Shown here one piece after another: positions 56,024-63,418 of a stretch of DNA of 64,000 nucleotides. Under the pieces are notes generated by a model. It searched no databases. It worked only from the letters and a program-made list of their open reading frames with translations, and was not told the DNA's origin. How positions within the stretch are numbered: the first letter of the stretch is position 1; every line of letters begins with the position of its first letter. Source of the stretch: Oryzisolibacter propanilivorax (GTDB lineage Bacteria > Pseudomonadota > Gammaproteobacteria > Burkholderiales > Burkholderiaceae_C). The position numbers and the translations under genes were made by a program. The stretch is taken from contig NZ_FNHP01000007.1 of the NCBI RefSeq assembly GCF_900103645.1, positions 92,938 to 156,937 of the forward strand, given 5' to 3'.

Positions 56024-57394
56024 TCACACCCACGCACACTCGCAGGTGAAGTGCCGCAAGAACTTCGGCTGTTTGGTGATCTTCACGCCGCGAATGCTGG
56101 CGGCCCTGTCCTTGACCTCGGCGATCACCTCGGCGGCGTAGTCGAAGTGGCTTTGCGTGTACATGCGGCGCGGAAAGGCCAGGCGCACCAGCTCCATACT
56201 GTGGAAGGTCTCGGTGCCATCCTCCAGCCGTTTGCCGAACATCACCGAGCCGATCTCCACGCCGCGGATGCCGCCCTCCAGGTACAGCGCGTTGCACAGC
56301 GCCCAGGCGGGGTAGTGCGCGATGGGCATGTCGGGCAGCACGCTGCGCGCGTCGATATAGACGGCGTGGCCGCCGGTGGGCTTGACGAAGTTCACGCCGG
56401 CCGCCTCCAGCCGCTCCCCCAGGTATTCGGCGGTGCGCAGGCGGTAGCGCAGGTAGTCTTCCTCCATGCCCTCCTGCAGCCCGACGGCCAGCGCCTCCAG
56501 GTCGCGCCCGGCCAGGCCGCCGTAGGTCGGGAAGCCCTCCATCATGATCAGGCCGTTCCTCACGCCGTCCAGCCACTCGTCCGTGCGCAGCACGATGAAG
56601 CCGCCGATGTTGACCATGCCGTCCTTCTTGGCGCTCATGGTGGCGCCGTCGGCGTACGAGAACATCTCGCGCACGATCTCGGGGATGGGCGTGTTCTCGT
56701 AGCCGGCCTCGCGCATCTTGATGAACATGGCGTTCTCGGCGAAGCGGCACACGTCCATGACCAGCGGCTTGCCGTACTTTTTCAGGAGCTGCGAATACGC
56801 CCGGATGTTGGCCATCGACACCGGCTGGCCGCCGCCGGTGTTGTTGGTCACCGTCAGCATGCCGAACGGGATGCGCGCGCCTTCGCTTTTCAGCAGGCTT
56901 TCCGCGCGTTCCAGGTCGATGTTGCCCTTGAACGGGTGCAGGGTCGCCGGCTGCAGGCCTTCGGCGATCACCAGGTCCAGCGCGGTGACGCCCATGAACT
57001 CGAGGTTGCCGCGCGTGGTGTCGAAGTGGCAGTTGTTCGGCACCACGTCGCCCGCCTTGCAGACGGCGGAAAACAGCACCTTCTCGGCCGCGCGGCCCTG
57101 GTGCGTGGGCACGAAGTGCGGCATGCCGGTGATGTCCTGGATCACCTTCTCCAGCCGGTAGTAGCTGCGCGCGCCGGCGTAGCTCTCGTCGCCTTCCATG
57201 ATGGCGCCCCACTGGCGGCTGGACATGGCGCCGGTGCCCGAGTCAGTCAGCCAGTCGATCAGCACGTCCTCGGCGCGCAGCTTGAAGACGTTCAGGTGCG
57301 CTTCCTGCAGCAGCCGCTCGCGGTCGGCGCGGGTGGTCATGCGGATGGGCTCGACGCTCTTGATGCGGAAGGGCTCGATCAGGGTCTTGGGCAT
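56024..57394 (-). CDS. tnaA: Tryptophanase (tryptophan indole-lyase)
   Basis: A 456-residue beta-eliminating PLP enzyme that splits tryptophan into indole, pyruvate and ammonia. The PLP lysine is in SYADGATMSAKKDGMVNIGG; other family pieces are LTDSGTGAMSSRQWGAIM, PTHQGRAAEKV, NNTGGGQPVSMANIRAY and GFPTYGGLAGRDLEALAVGL. It could be confused with tyrosine phenol-lyase, but the C-terminus LRHFTCECAWV has His448 where phenol-lyase has Phe, and GVEIGSVMF replaces the phenol-binding Arg segment. The ATG at 57394 has AAGGAA upstream; a longer frame is unsupported. It is divergent from ubiU. No tnaB transporter is adjacent. Confidence 0.88.
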   Translation of the reverse strand: MPKTLIEPFRIKSVEPIRMTTRADRERLLQEAHLNVFKLRAEDVLIDWLTDSGTGAMSSRQWGAIMEGDESYAGARSYYRLEKVIQDITGMPHFVPTHQGRAAEKVLFSAVCKAGDVVPNNCHFDTTRGNLEFMGVTALDLVIAEGLQPATLHPFKGNIDLERAESLLKSEGARIPFGMLTVTNNTGGGQPVSMANIRAYSQLLKKYGKPLVMDVCRFAENAMFIKMREAGYENTPIPEIVREMFSYADGATMSAKKDGMVNIGGFIVLRTDEWLDGVRNGLIMMEGFPTYGGLAGRDLEALAVGLQEGMEEDYLRYRLRTAEYLGERLEAAGVNFVKPTGGHAVYIDARSVLPDMPIAHYPAWALCNALYLEGGIRGVEIGSVMFGKRLEDGTETFHSMELVRLAFPRRMYTQSHFDYAAEVIAEVKDRAASIRGVKITKQPKFLRHFTCECAWV

Positions 57395-57541
57395 GGGGTT
57401 CCTTTCAAGGTCAGGTGCGGACGATGGCGCGCAAGGTAGTGCGGGCCAGCAGGTCGTGGTGTCGGTTATTTGCAACGCAGGGGCAAAACAGTCGATCGGC
57501 GTCAAGACCTAGGCGTTTGCTTCGGGCATGCACGCGCCTGC

Positions 57542-57582
57542 TTGAGAAATGTCAGAGCCTGGCACCTGCGGCGGCCTAAGGT
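57542..57582 (+). promoter_or_regulatory. FNR-like dyad and -10 upstream of ubiU
   Basis: TTGAG-AAAT-GTCAG (57542-57555) matches the FNR box TTGAT-N4-ATCAA at 7 of 10 positions. A -10-like TAAGGT lies at 57577-57582; transcription from it would begin near 57590, putting the dyad centre at about -41.5, the class II activator position. The ubiU start is at 57671. FNR control of ubiUV is known in E. coli; here it is inferred from the match. Confidence 0.4.
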
Positions 57583-57670
57583 GCGGCGCTCGGGTCGCGC
57601 TCTGCGAGCGCCTGACCCTCTTTACTGACCGAACAACGATTGACCGACCGCCTTGGCGGGCCACCCCACG

Positions 57671-58729
57671 ATGGTTGCTGTTGCCGCTTCGCTGAACCCC
57701 TCCCCCACCACCGCCCCGGCCCCTGCCGCGCCCGAGCTGGTCTGCCCCGCGGGCAGCCTGCCCGCTTTGAAGGCCGCCATCGACGGCGGCGCCGACTGCG
57801 TCTATCTCGGCCTGCGCGACGCGACCAACGCGCGCAACTTCGCCGGGCTGAACTTCGACGAGGCGGCCATCCAAAGCGGCATCGCCTATGCGCACCAGCG
57901 GGGCCGCAAGGTGCTGCTGGCGCTCAACACCTATCCGCAGGCGCGCGACCCCGCGCCGTGGCGGCGCGCGCTGGACCGCGCCGCCGCCTGGGGCGTGGAT
58001 GCCGTCATCCTGGCCGACCCCGGGCTGATGCGCTATGCCTGCGACCAACACCCGCAGCTGCGCCTGCACCTGTCGGTGCAGGGCTCGGCAACCAACCACG
58101 ACGCGATCGCGCTGTACCACCAGCAGTTCGGCATCCAGCGCGCGGTGCTGCCGCGCGTGCTGGCGCTGGAGCAGGTGCGCCAGTTGGTGCAAAGGACGCC
58201 GGTGGAGATCGAGGTCTTCGGCTTCGGCAGCCTGTGCGTGATGGTCGAGGGGCGCTGCGCGCTGTCGTCGTACGCCACCGGCGAGTCGCCCAACACCCAC
58301 GGCGTGTGCTCACCCCCGAAGGCCGTGCGCTGGCAGGAAACGCCGCAGGGCGTGCACGCGCGCCTGAACGGCGTGCTGATCGACCGCTACACGCCGGGCG
58401 AGAACGCCGGCTACCCGACCCTGTGCAAGGGCCGCTTCGACGTGGACGGCGAGAAGAACTACTACGCGCTGGAGGAGCCCACCAGCCTGAACACGCTGGA
58501 GCTGCTGCCCCAGCTGATCCGCATGGGCGTGCGCGCCTTCAAGATCGAGGGCCGCCAGCGCAGCCCCGCCTACGTGGCGCAGGTGACGCGCGTGTGGCGC
58601 GAGGCCATCGACCACTGCCTGGCGCAGGGGCACCTGTATACGCCCAAGACCGCCTGGATGGCCAGCCTGGACCAACTGGCGGAAGGCCAGCAGCACACGC
58701 TGGGGGCCTACCACCGGCCGTGGAAGTGA
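57671..58729 (+). CDS. ubiU: Ubiquinone biosynthesis protein UbiU (U32 family, O2-independent hydroxylation)
   Basis: UbiU and UbiV form an Fe-S heterodimer that hydroxylates the ubiquinone ring without oxygen. The 352-residue protein has the U32 barrel (ELVCPAGSLPALKAAIDGGA; DCVYLGLRDATNARNFAGLN) and four cysteines in FGSLCVMVEGRCALSSYATG, THGVCSPPKA and PTLCKGRFDVDGEKNY, matching the 4Fe-4S site. The start MVAVAASLN at 57671 is preferred over a frame 6 codons earlier. It is divergent from tnaA and leads the ubi block; a repeat-filled gap of 340 bases separates it from ubiV. Confidence 0.95.
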   Translation: MVAVAASLNPSPTTAPAPAAPELVCPAGSLPALKAAIDGGADCVYLGLRDATNARNFAGLNFDEAAIQSGIAYAHQRGRKVLLALNTYPQARDPAPWRRALDRAAAWGVDAVILADPGLMRYACDQHPQLRLHLSVQGSATNHDAIALYHQQFGIQRAVLPRVLALEQVRQLVQRTPVEIEVFGFGSLCVMVEGRCALSSYATGESPNTHGVCSPPKAVRWQETPQGVHARLNGVLIDRYTPGENAGYPTLCKGRFDVDGEKNYYALEEPTSLNTLELLPQLIRMGVRAFKIEGRQRSPAYVAQVTRVWREAIDHCLAQGHLYTPKTAWMASLDQLAEGQQHTLGAYHRPWK

Positions 58730-58766
58730 TGCGCCGCGACCGCTCCAGCGCGCGCCGCGCTCTTAT

Positions 58767-59012
58767 CCTCCCTCTCCCGCGTGCGGGAGAGGGCCGGGGT
58801 GAGGGGGTTTGTTTGAAGCGCAGCGCCCGAACCACCGCCCTCACCCCCCTTTCCCGCCAGCGGGAGAGGGGGCCAGGCAGCCACACCGTGCGCCCTCTTT
58901 TCCTTCTCCCTCTCCCGCGCGCGGGAAAGGGCCGGGGTGAGGGCGCTGGGCCAGGGCACTGCGCTCGAACGCACCCCTCACCGCGGCCCTCTCCCCACGG
59001 GGGAGAGGGAGC
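58767..59012. repeat. Cluster of REP-like palindromes between ubiU and ubiV
   Basis: Four copies of a GC-rich palindrome built on CCCTCTCCCG...CGGGAGAGGG with an attached GGGGTGAGGG lie at about 58767-58806, 58836-58876, 58902-58943 and 58974-59012, alternating in direction as in BIME pairs. Together they fill most of the 340-base gap 58730-59069, which has no gene. Similar units lie before ubiD. They may stabilise the mRNA, act as Rho-dependent pause sites or bind DNA gyrase or IHF, as REP elements do elsewhere. Confidence 0.8.
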
Positions 59013-59058
59013 AAAACCGGCTGAAGCCCTGATGGAACAACGGCCGATTGCTATCAAA
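59009..59058 (-). repeat. Family 1 repeat (copy L) upstream of ubiV
   Basis: On the minus strand: TTTGATAGCAATCGGCCGTT, GTTCCATCAGGGC, TTCAGCC and GGTTTTGCTCC. It abuts the REP cluster and ends 11 bases before the ubiV ATG, so it contains the ubiV ribosome-binding region. Part of it matches the stretch in argF at 9477-9500. Confidence 0.6.
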
Positions 59059-59069
59059 GAAACAAAGCC

Positions 59070-59993
59070 ATGCCCTACACCTCTCCCATGAAACTGGCCC
59101 TGGGCCCGCTGCTGTACTACTGGCCGCGCGAGACCGTGTTCGAGTTCTACCAGGCGGTCGCCGAGATGCCGCTGGACATCGTGTACCTGGGCGAGGCCGT
59201 GTGCTCGCGCCGGCACGAGCTGCGCGCCGAAGACTGGCTGGACGTGGCGCGCCTGCTGCAGGACGCCGGCAAGCAGCCGGTGCTCTCGACCATGGTGCTG
59301 CTGGAGTCGGTCGCCGATGTCACCGTGATGCGCCGCATCGCCCAGCAGGGCGACTTCCTGGTCGAGGCGAACGACATGGGCGCCGTGCACCAGCTGCACC
59401 AGCGCCGCGCGCCCTTCGTCGCCGGGCCGCAGCTGAACCTGTTCAACGCCGATGCCCTGGAATGGATGGCCGGGCTGGGCGCGCAGCGCTGGGTGGCTCC
59501 GCTGGAGATGACCGGCGCCGACGTGGCCACGCTGCTGGCGCAGCGCCCGGCGGGGCTGCAGGCCGAGGTGTTCGCCTACGGCCGCATGCCGCTGGCGTTC
59601 TCGGCGCGCTGTTTCACCGCGCGGCACTACAACCTGCCCAAGGACGACTGCGGCTTTTCCTGCATCCACCATCCTGATGGGCAGCTGCTGACGACGCGCG
59701 AGGGCGAGGCCTTCCTGGTGCTCAACGGCATCCAGACGCAGTCGGCGCGCGTGCACAACCTGATCCAGGAAGTGCCCGCCCTGGCCGCCGCGGGCGTGGA
59801 CATCCTGCGCCTGTCGCCGCAGTCGCAGCACATGGCGCAGGTGGTGGCCGAATTCGACGCCGCGCGCCGCGCCGCGGTACCCGACGCCGGCGCGCTGCAG
59901 CGCCTGCGCCCGCTGATGCCCGAGGCGCCGTGCAACGGCTATTGGCACGGCAAGCCGGGGCTGGAACTGGTCGAGGACGCGGCGGGCGCCTGA
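59070..59993 (+). CDS. ubiV: Ubiquinone biosynthesis protein UbiV (U32 family)
   Basis: Partner of UbiU. The 307-residue U32 protein has [20 protein letters not shown] at the N-terminus and cysteines in [31 protein letters not shown] and GFSCIHHP, the four Fe-S ligands known from E. coli UbiV. The ATG at 59070 is used; an in-frame ATG at 59088 (MKLALGPLL) is closer to other members. ubiT follows after 121 bases. Confidence 0.94.
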   Translation: MPYTSPMKLALGPLLYYWPRETVFEFYQAVAEMPLDIVYLGEAVCSRRHELRAEDWLDVARLLQDAGKQPVLSTMVLLESVADVTVMRRIAQQGDFLVEANDMGAVHQLHQRRAPFVAGPQLNLFNADALEWMAGLGAQRWVAPLEMTGADVATLLAQRPAGLQAEVFAYGRMPLAFSARCFTARHYNLPKDDCGFSCIHHPDGQLLTTREGEAFLVLNGIQTQSARVHNLIQEVPALAAAGVDILRLSPQSQHMAQVVAEFDAARRAAVPDAGALQRLRPLMPEAPCNGYWHGKPGLELVEDAAGA

Positions 59994-60114
59994 GGCACGG
60001 CGCGCAGCACGCTTCGCCGCCCGCGTTCTGCCGCACCCAGCTACCCGATCCCAGCCCCCTCGCCACCCCTTGTCTGTCGTCCCTCTGCCGCGCCACACCC
60101 CAGGAACCCCGCCC

Positions 60115-60639
60115 ATGCACACCACCCCACCTGCCCCCTACACCCTGCCGCGCCCGGTCGGCGCCGCGCTGGCGCGCCTGCCTGCCTACCCCGGCTCGCG
60201 CCTGCTGGTGGCGGCCATCAACCTGGCGCTGGCGCGCCACCTGCCGGACGACGTGCGCACGCTGCTGCAGGGCAGGAAGATCTCGATCCGCGTGCGCGAC
60301 GCGCGTGTGGCGTTCGACTTCACCTGGGACGGCACCCGCTTCGCCGCCAGCCGCCCGCACGCCACGCCCGACCTGGCCATCAGCGCCAACGCGCAGGACT
60401 TCGTGCTGCTGGCGCAGCGCCGCCAGGACCCGGACACGCTGTTCTTCAACCGCCGCCTGGTGATGGAGGGCGACACCGAGCTGGGCCTGCTGGTGAAGAA
60501 CGCACTGGACGCGCTGGAGCTGCCGGTGCTCGATCCCGCGCACTGGACGCCGCACGCCGTGCTGGCGCGCCGCGCGCCGCGCCTGGCGCAGCGCCTGCCG
60601 CTGCCACCGCTGCCCGCCTTCCTGCGCCAGCAGCCATGA
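60115..60639 (+). CDS. ubiT: Ubiquinone biosynthesis accessory factor UbiT (SCP2 domain)
   Basis: A 174-residue SCP2-like protein that binds the lipid intermediates for the O2-independent pathway, in the way UbiJ does for the aerobic one. Segments: YPGSRLLVAAINLALARHLP, GRKISIRVRDARVAFDFTWD and the ELGLLVKNALDALELP near residue 122. The stop overlaps the next start as ATGA, coupling it to the DGC-domain gene. No clear ribosome-binding site is seen at 60115. Confidence 0.92.
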   Translation: MHTTPPAPYTLPRPVGAALARLPAYPGSRLLVAAINLALARHLPDDVRTLLQGRKISIRVRDARVAFDFTWDGTRFAASRPHATPDLAISANAQDFVLLAQRRQDPDTLFFNRRLVMEGDTELGLLVKNALDALELPVLDPAHWTPHAVLARRAPRLAQRLPLPPLPAFLRQQP

Positions 60640-61064
60640 CCGGCGACGCCGAGCCGGTCCCGGACGACCAACAGCCCTGCGCGGCGGCGGCCCTGCCGCT
60701 GGTCTATTCCTGCTCGGGCTGTTCCAGCGCCGCGCAGCTGGCCAACCATGTCGCGCTGCAGCTGGACCGGCGCGGCGTGGCCGAGATGTCGTGCATCGCC
60801 GGCGTCGGCGGCGACGTGCCCAAGCTGGTGAAGCTGGCGAAATCTGGCCGGCCCATCGTGGCCCTGGACGGCTGCCCGCTGGTGTGCGTGAAAAGCACCC
60901 TGGCGCGCCACGGCCTGGCGCCGGCGCGGCACTACCAGTTGCACGAATACGGTGTGAAAAAGCGCAGCCATCAGGACTTCGACCCCGCGCAGGCGCAGCA
61001 GGTATTGCAGCAGGTAGAGTCCCAGCTGCGTGCCCACCCCCTGCAGGACGAGCGATCACCATGA
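60636..61064 (+). CDS. DGC-domain putative zinc-binding protein
   Basis: A 142-residue member of the DGC family (named after its DGC motif): VALDGCPLVCVKSTLARHG near residue 87, with a first cysteine pair in YSCSGCSSAAQLANHV near residue 25 and another in EMSCIAGVGGDV near residue 52. The family is thought to bind zinc or another metal; its role is unknown. Here it overlaps ubiT and ubiX by ATGA at both ends, so it is translated with the ubiquinone genes. A metal-delivery or Fe-S maintenance role for UbiU/UbiV is conceivable but not shown. Confidence 0.9.
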   Translation: MTGDAEPVPDDQQPCAAAALPLVYSCSGCSSAAQLANHVALQLDRRGVAEMSCIAGVGGDVPKLVKLAKSGRPIVALDGCPLVCVKSTLARHGLAPARHYQLHEYGVKKRSHQDFDPAQAQQVLQQVESQLRAHPLQDERSP

Positions 61065-61663
61065 CCCCTTCCCCCCGCCGCATCATCGTCGGCGTCTCGG
61101 GCGCCAGCGGCGCCGTCTATGGCGCGCGGCTGCTGCAGGCGCTGCGCGACGTGCCCGATGTCGAGTCGCACTTGGTGGTGTCCGGCGCCGGCTGGCGCAA
61201 CCTGCGCCACGAGCTGGACATGGAGCCGCCCGAGGTGCGCGCGCTGGCCGATGTGGTGCACGAGCTGGACAACGTCGGCGCCAGCATCGCCAGCGGCTCG
61301 TTCAACGCGCACGGCATGGTGGTGGCGCCGTGCTCCATGCGCACGCTGGCGGCCATCGCCCACGGCCTGGCCGACAACCTGCTGACGCGCGCCGCCGACG
61401 TGGCGCTGAAGGAACGCCGCCGCCTGGTGCTGATGACGCGCGAGTCGCCCCTGCACCTGGTGCATCTGCGCAACATGACCACCGCCACCGAGATGGGCGC
61501 CATCGTCTGCCCGCCCATGCCGGCGTTCTACCAGCGCCCAACCAGCGTCGGCGAGATCGTCGACCACTGTGTCGGCCGCGCGCTGGACCTGCTGGGCGTG
61601 GAGCACACGCTGTCGCCGCGCTGGCAGGGCCTGCCGGCCGAGCCGGCGCTATTGAAAACATAG
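61061..61663 (+). CDS. ubiX: Flavin prenyltransferase UbiX
   Basis: UbiX makes prenylated FMN, the cofactor of UbiD. The 200-residue protein has RRIIVGVSGASGAVYGARLL at the N-terminus, SGSFNAHGMVVAPCSMRTLA near residue 85 and the C-terminal ESPLHLVHLRNMTTATEMGA and YQRPTSVGEIVDHCVGRALD. The ATG overlaps the DGC-domain stop (ATGA). The last residues ALLKT and the TAG come from the start of a family 1 repeat, so the native end of the protein may have been changed slightly. Confidence 0.95.
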   Translation: MTPSPRRIIVGVSGASGAVYGARLLQALRDVPDVESHLVVSGAGWRNLRHELDMEPPEVRALADVVHELDNVGASIASGSFNAHGMVVAPCSMRTLAAIAHGLADNLLTRAADVALKERRRLVLMTRESPLHLVHLRNMTTATEMGAIVCPPMPAFYQRPTSVGEIVDHCVGRALDLLGVEHTLSPRWQGLPAEPALLKT

Positions 61664-61712
61664 CCCCCATCCTTTTATCCATATGGGCTTTCAAGGATTT
61701 TGATCAAAAATC
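61646..61712 (+). repeat. Family 1 repeat (copy J) supplying the ubiX stop codon
   Basis: GCTATTGAAAACATAGCCCC, CATCCTTTTATCC, ATATGGGCTTTCAAGG and ATTTTGATCAAAAA follow the family order. The ubiX frame runs into the repeat and ends at TAG inside it. Confidence 0.65.
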
Positions 61713-61732
61713 TGATATTTCCGTGCATCACT

Positions 61733-61832
61733 TCCTCTCCCGCACGCGGGAGAGGGCCGGGGTGAGGGCCTGCCCGAGCCGGGCGCCCCGCCCGAACCAC
61801 CCCCCCTTCGCCCTCACCGCCCAGGTGAGGGA
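61733..61832. repeat. REP-like palindromes between ubiX and ubiD
   Basis: One full copy of the CCTCTCCCG...CGGGAGAGGG-GGGGTGAGGG palindrome (61733-61768) and a shortened inverted copy (GCCCTCACCG, AGGTGAGGGA; 61810-61832) lie in the 201-base gap between ubiX and ubiD, beside the family 1 repeat. Same type as the cluster between ubiU and ubiV. Confidence 0.7.
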
Positions 61833-61864
61833 GCCTGCGCCGCATCCCCCTCCCCTCACGACCC

Positions 61865-63358
61865 ATGCCCTACCGCGACCTGCGCGATTTCCTGGCCCAG
61901 CTGGAGGCGGACGGCGAGCTGCGCCGCATCGCTGAGCCGGTCTCGCCGCACCTGGAGATGACGGCCCTGTCCGACCGCGTGCTGCGCGCCGGCGGCCCGG
62001 CGCTGCTGTTCGAGCGCCCCACCGGCCACCACATGCCGGTGCTGACCAACCTGTTCGGCACGCCGGCGCGCGTGGCGCGCGTGGCGCGCGCCATGGGCGT
62101 ACGCGAGATGACCGAAGTGCGCGCCTTCGGCGAGGTGCTGGCGCAACTGAAGGAGCCCGAGCCGCCGCGCGGCGTGCGCGAGCTGTGGCAGCGGCGCGAC
62201 CTGGTGCGCTCGCTGTGGCATATGACGCCGTCCACCGTGCAGCGCCCGGCGTGCCAGCAGGTAGTGGTCGAGAGCGGCGATGTGGACCTGCACACCCTGC
62301 CGGTGCAGCACTGCTGGCCGGGCGACGTGGCGCCACTGGTCACCTGGGGCCTGACCATCACGCGCGGGCCGCACAAGCGCCGGCAGAACCTGGGCATCTA
62401 CCGCCAGCAGCTGTTGTCGAAAAATGAACTTATCCTGCGCTGGCTGCCGCACCGCGGCGGCGCGCTCGACTTCGCCGAGCACTGCCGCCAGCACCCGGGC
62501 CAGCCGTATCCGGTGGCGGTGGCCATCGGCGCCGACCCGGCGACCATCCTGGGCGCGGTGACGCCGGTGCCCGATGCGCTGTCCGAGTACCAGTTCGCCG
62601 GCCTGCTGCGTGGCGCGCGCACCGAGGTGGCGGCGGCCCTTGGCGTGCCGCTGAAGGTGCCGGCGCACGCCGAGATCGTGCTGGAGGGCCACATCCTGCC
62701 CGACGCGCAGCACCCCAGCGGCTGGCAGCATGCGCTGGAGGGGCCCTACGGCGACCACACCGGCTACTACAACGAGCGCGCCGAGTTCCCGGTGCTCACC
62801 GTGCAGCGCATGACGCAGCGCGAAGGCGCGCTGTACCACAGCACCTACACCGGCAAGCCGCCGGACGAGCCGGCCATGCTGGGCCTGGCGCTGGGCGAGC
62901 TGTTCGTGCCGCTGATCCAGCGCGCCTTCCCCGAGATCCTGGACTTCCACCTGCCGCCCGAGGCCTGCAGCTACCGCATGGCGGTGGTGCGCATCAGGAA
63001 GGCCTACCCCGGCCACGCGCGGCGCGTGATGATGGGCGTATGGAGCCACCTGCGCCAGTTCCTCTACACCAAGTTCATCATCGTCGTGGACGAGGACGTG
63101 GACGCGCGCCACTGGCCCGACGTGATCTGGGCCATGACCACGCGCATGGACCCGGCGCGCGACACGCTCCTCATCGAGCACACGCCCATCGACTACCTGG
63201 ACTTCGCCTCGCCCGTGGCCGGCCTAGGCAGCAAGATGGGGCTGGACGCGACCAACAAGTGGCCCGGCGAGACCCAGCGCGAGTGGGGCCGGCCGATGGC
63301 CATGAACGCTGCCGTGCAGGCGCGCATGGACGCGCTGGCCGAGGCGCTGGGTTTATAG
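61865..63358 (+). CDS. ubiD: 4-hydroxy-3-polyprenylbenzoate decarboxylase UbiD
   Basis: UbiD removes the ring carboxyl group in ubiquinone synthesis using prenyl-FMN. The 497-residue protein has [20 protein letters not shown] at the N-terminus, [20 protein letters not shown] near residue 160, and the catalytic region [18 protein letters not shown] near residue 286. [20 protein letters not shown] is near residue 408. Length matches E. coli UbiD (497). Its stop codon TAG lies at the edge of a family 1 repeat. It closes the ubi block. Confidence 0.97.
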   Translation: MPYRDLRDFLAQLEADGELRRIAEPVSPHLEMTALSDRVLRAGGPALLFERPTGHHMPVLTNLFGTPARVARVARAMGVREMTEVRAFGEVLAQLKEPEPPRGVRELWQRRDLVRSLWHMTPSTVQRPACQQVVVESGDVDLHTLPVQHCWPGDVAPLVTWGLTITRGPHKRRQNLGIYRQQLLSKNELILRWLPHRGGALDFAEHCRQHPGQPYPVAVAIGADPATILGAVTPVPDALSEYQFAGLLRGARTEVAAALGVPLKVPAHAEIVLEGHILPDAQHPSGWQHALEGPYGDHTGYYNERAEFPVLTVQRMTQREGALYHSTYTGKPPDEPAMLGLALGELFVPLIQRAFPEILDFHLPPEACSYRMAVVRIRKAYPGHARRVMMGVWSHLRQFLYTKFIIVVDEDVDARHWPDVIWAMTTRMDPARDTLLIEHTPIDYLDFASPVAGLGSKMGLDATNKWPGETQREWGRPMAMNAAVQARMDALAEALGL

Positions 63359-63417
63359 CGTTTTCGGCCTCTGGCCCTTGCCCGGCAAACGCCACCAGCC
63401 ATCAAACCTGTAGCGCC
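63354..63417 (-). repeat. Family 1 repeat (copy K) between ubiD and the chemoreceptor gene
   Basis: On the minus strand: GCTACAGGTTTGATGGCTGG, TGGCGTTTGCC, AAGGGCCAGAGGCCG and AAAACGCTATAAA. It overlaps the ubiD stop codon and reaches the stop of the convergent chemoreceptor gene, so both genes end in or at the repeat. Confidence 0.65.
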
Positions 63418-63418
63418 G

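Noticed and set aside
56024..57394. Tyrosine phenol-lyase as the identity of the lyase
   Set aside because: The C-terminal LRHFT has histidine where phenol-lyases have phenylalanine, and the GVEIGS segment is tryptophanase-like.
58767..59012. CRISPR array between ubiU and ubiV
   Set aside because: The units alternate in direction, vary in length and are palindromic; spacers are not regular, and there are no cas genes.
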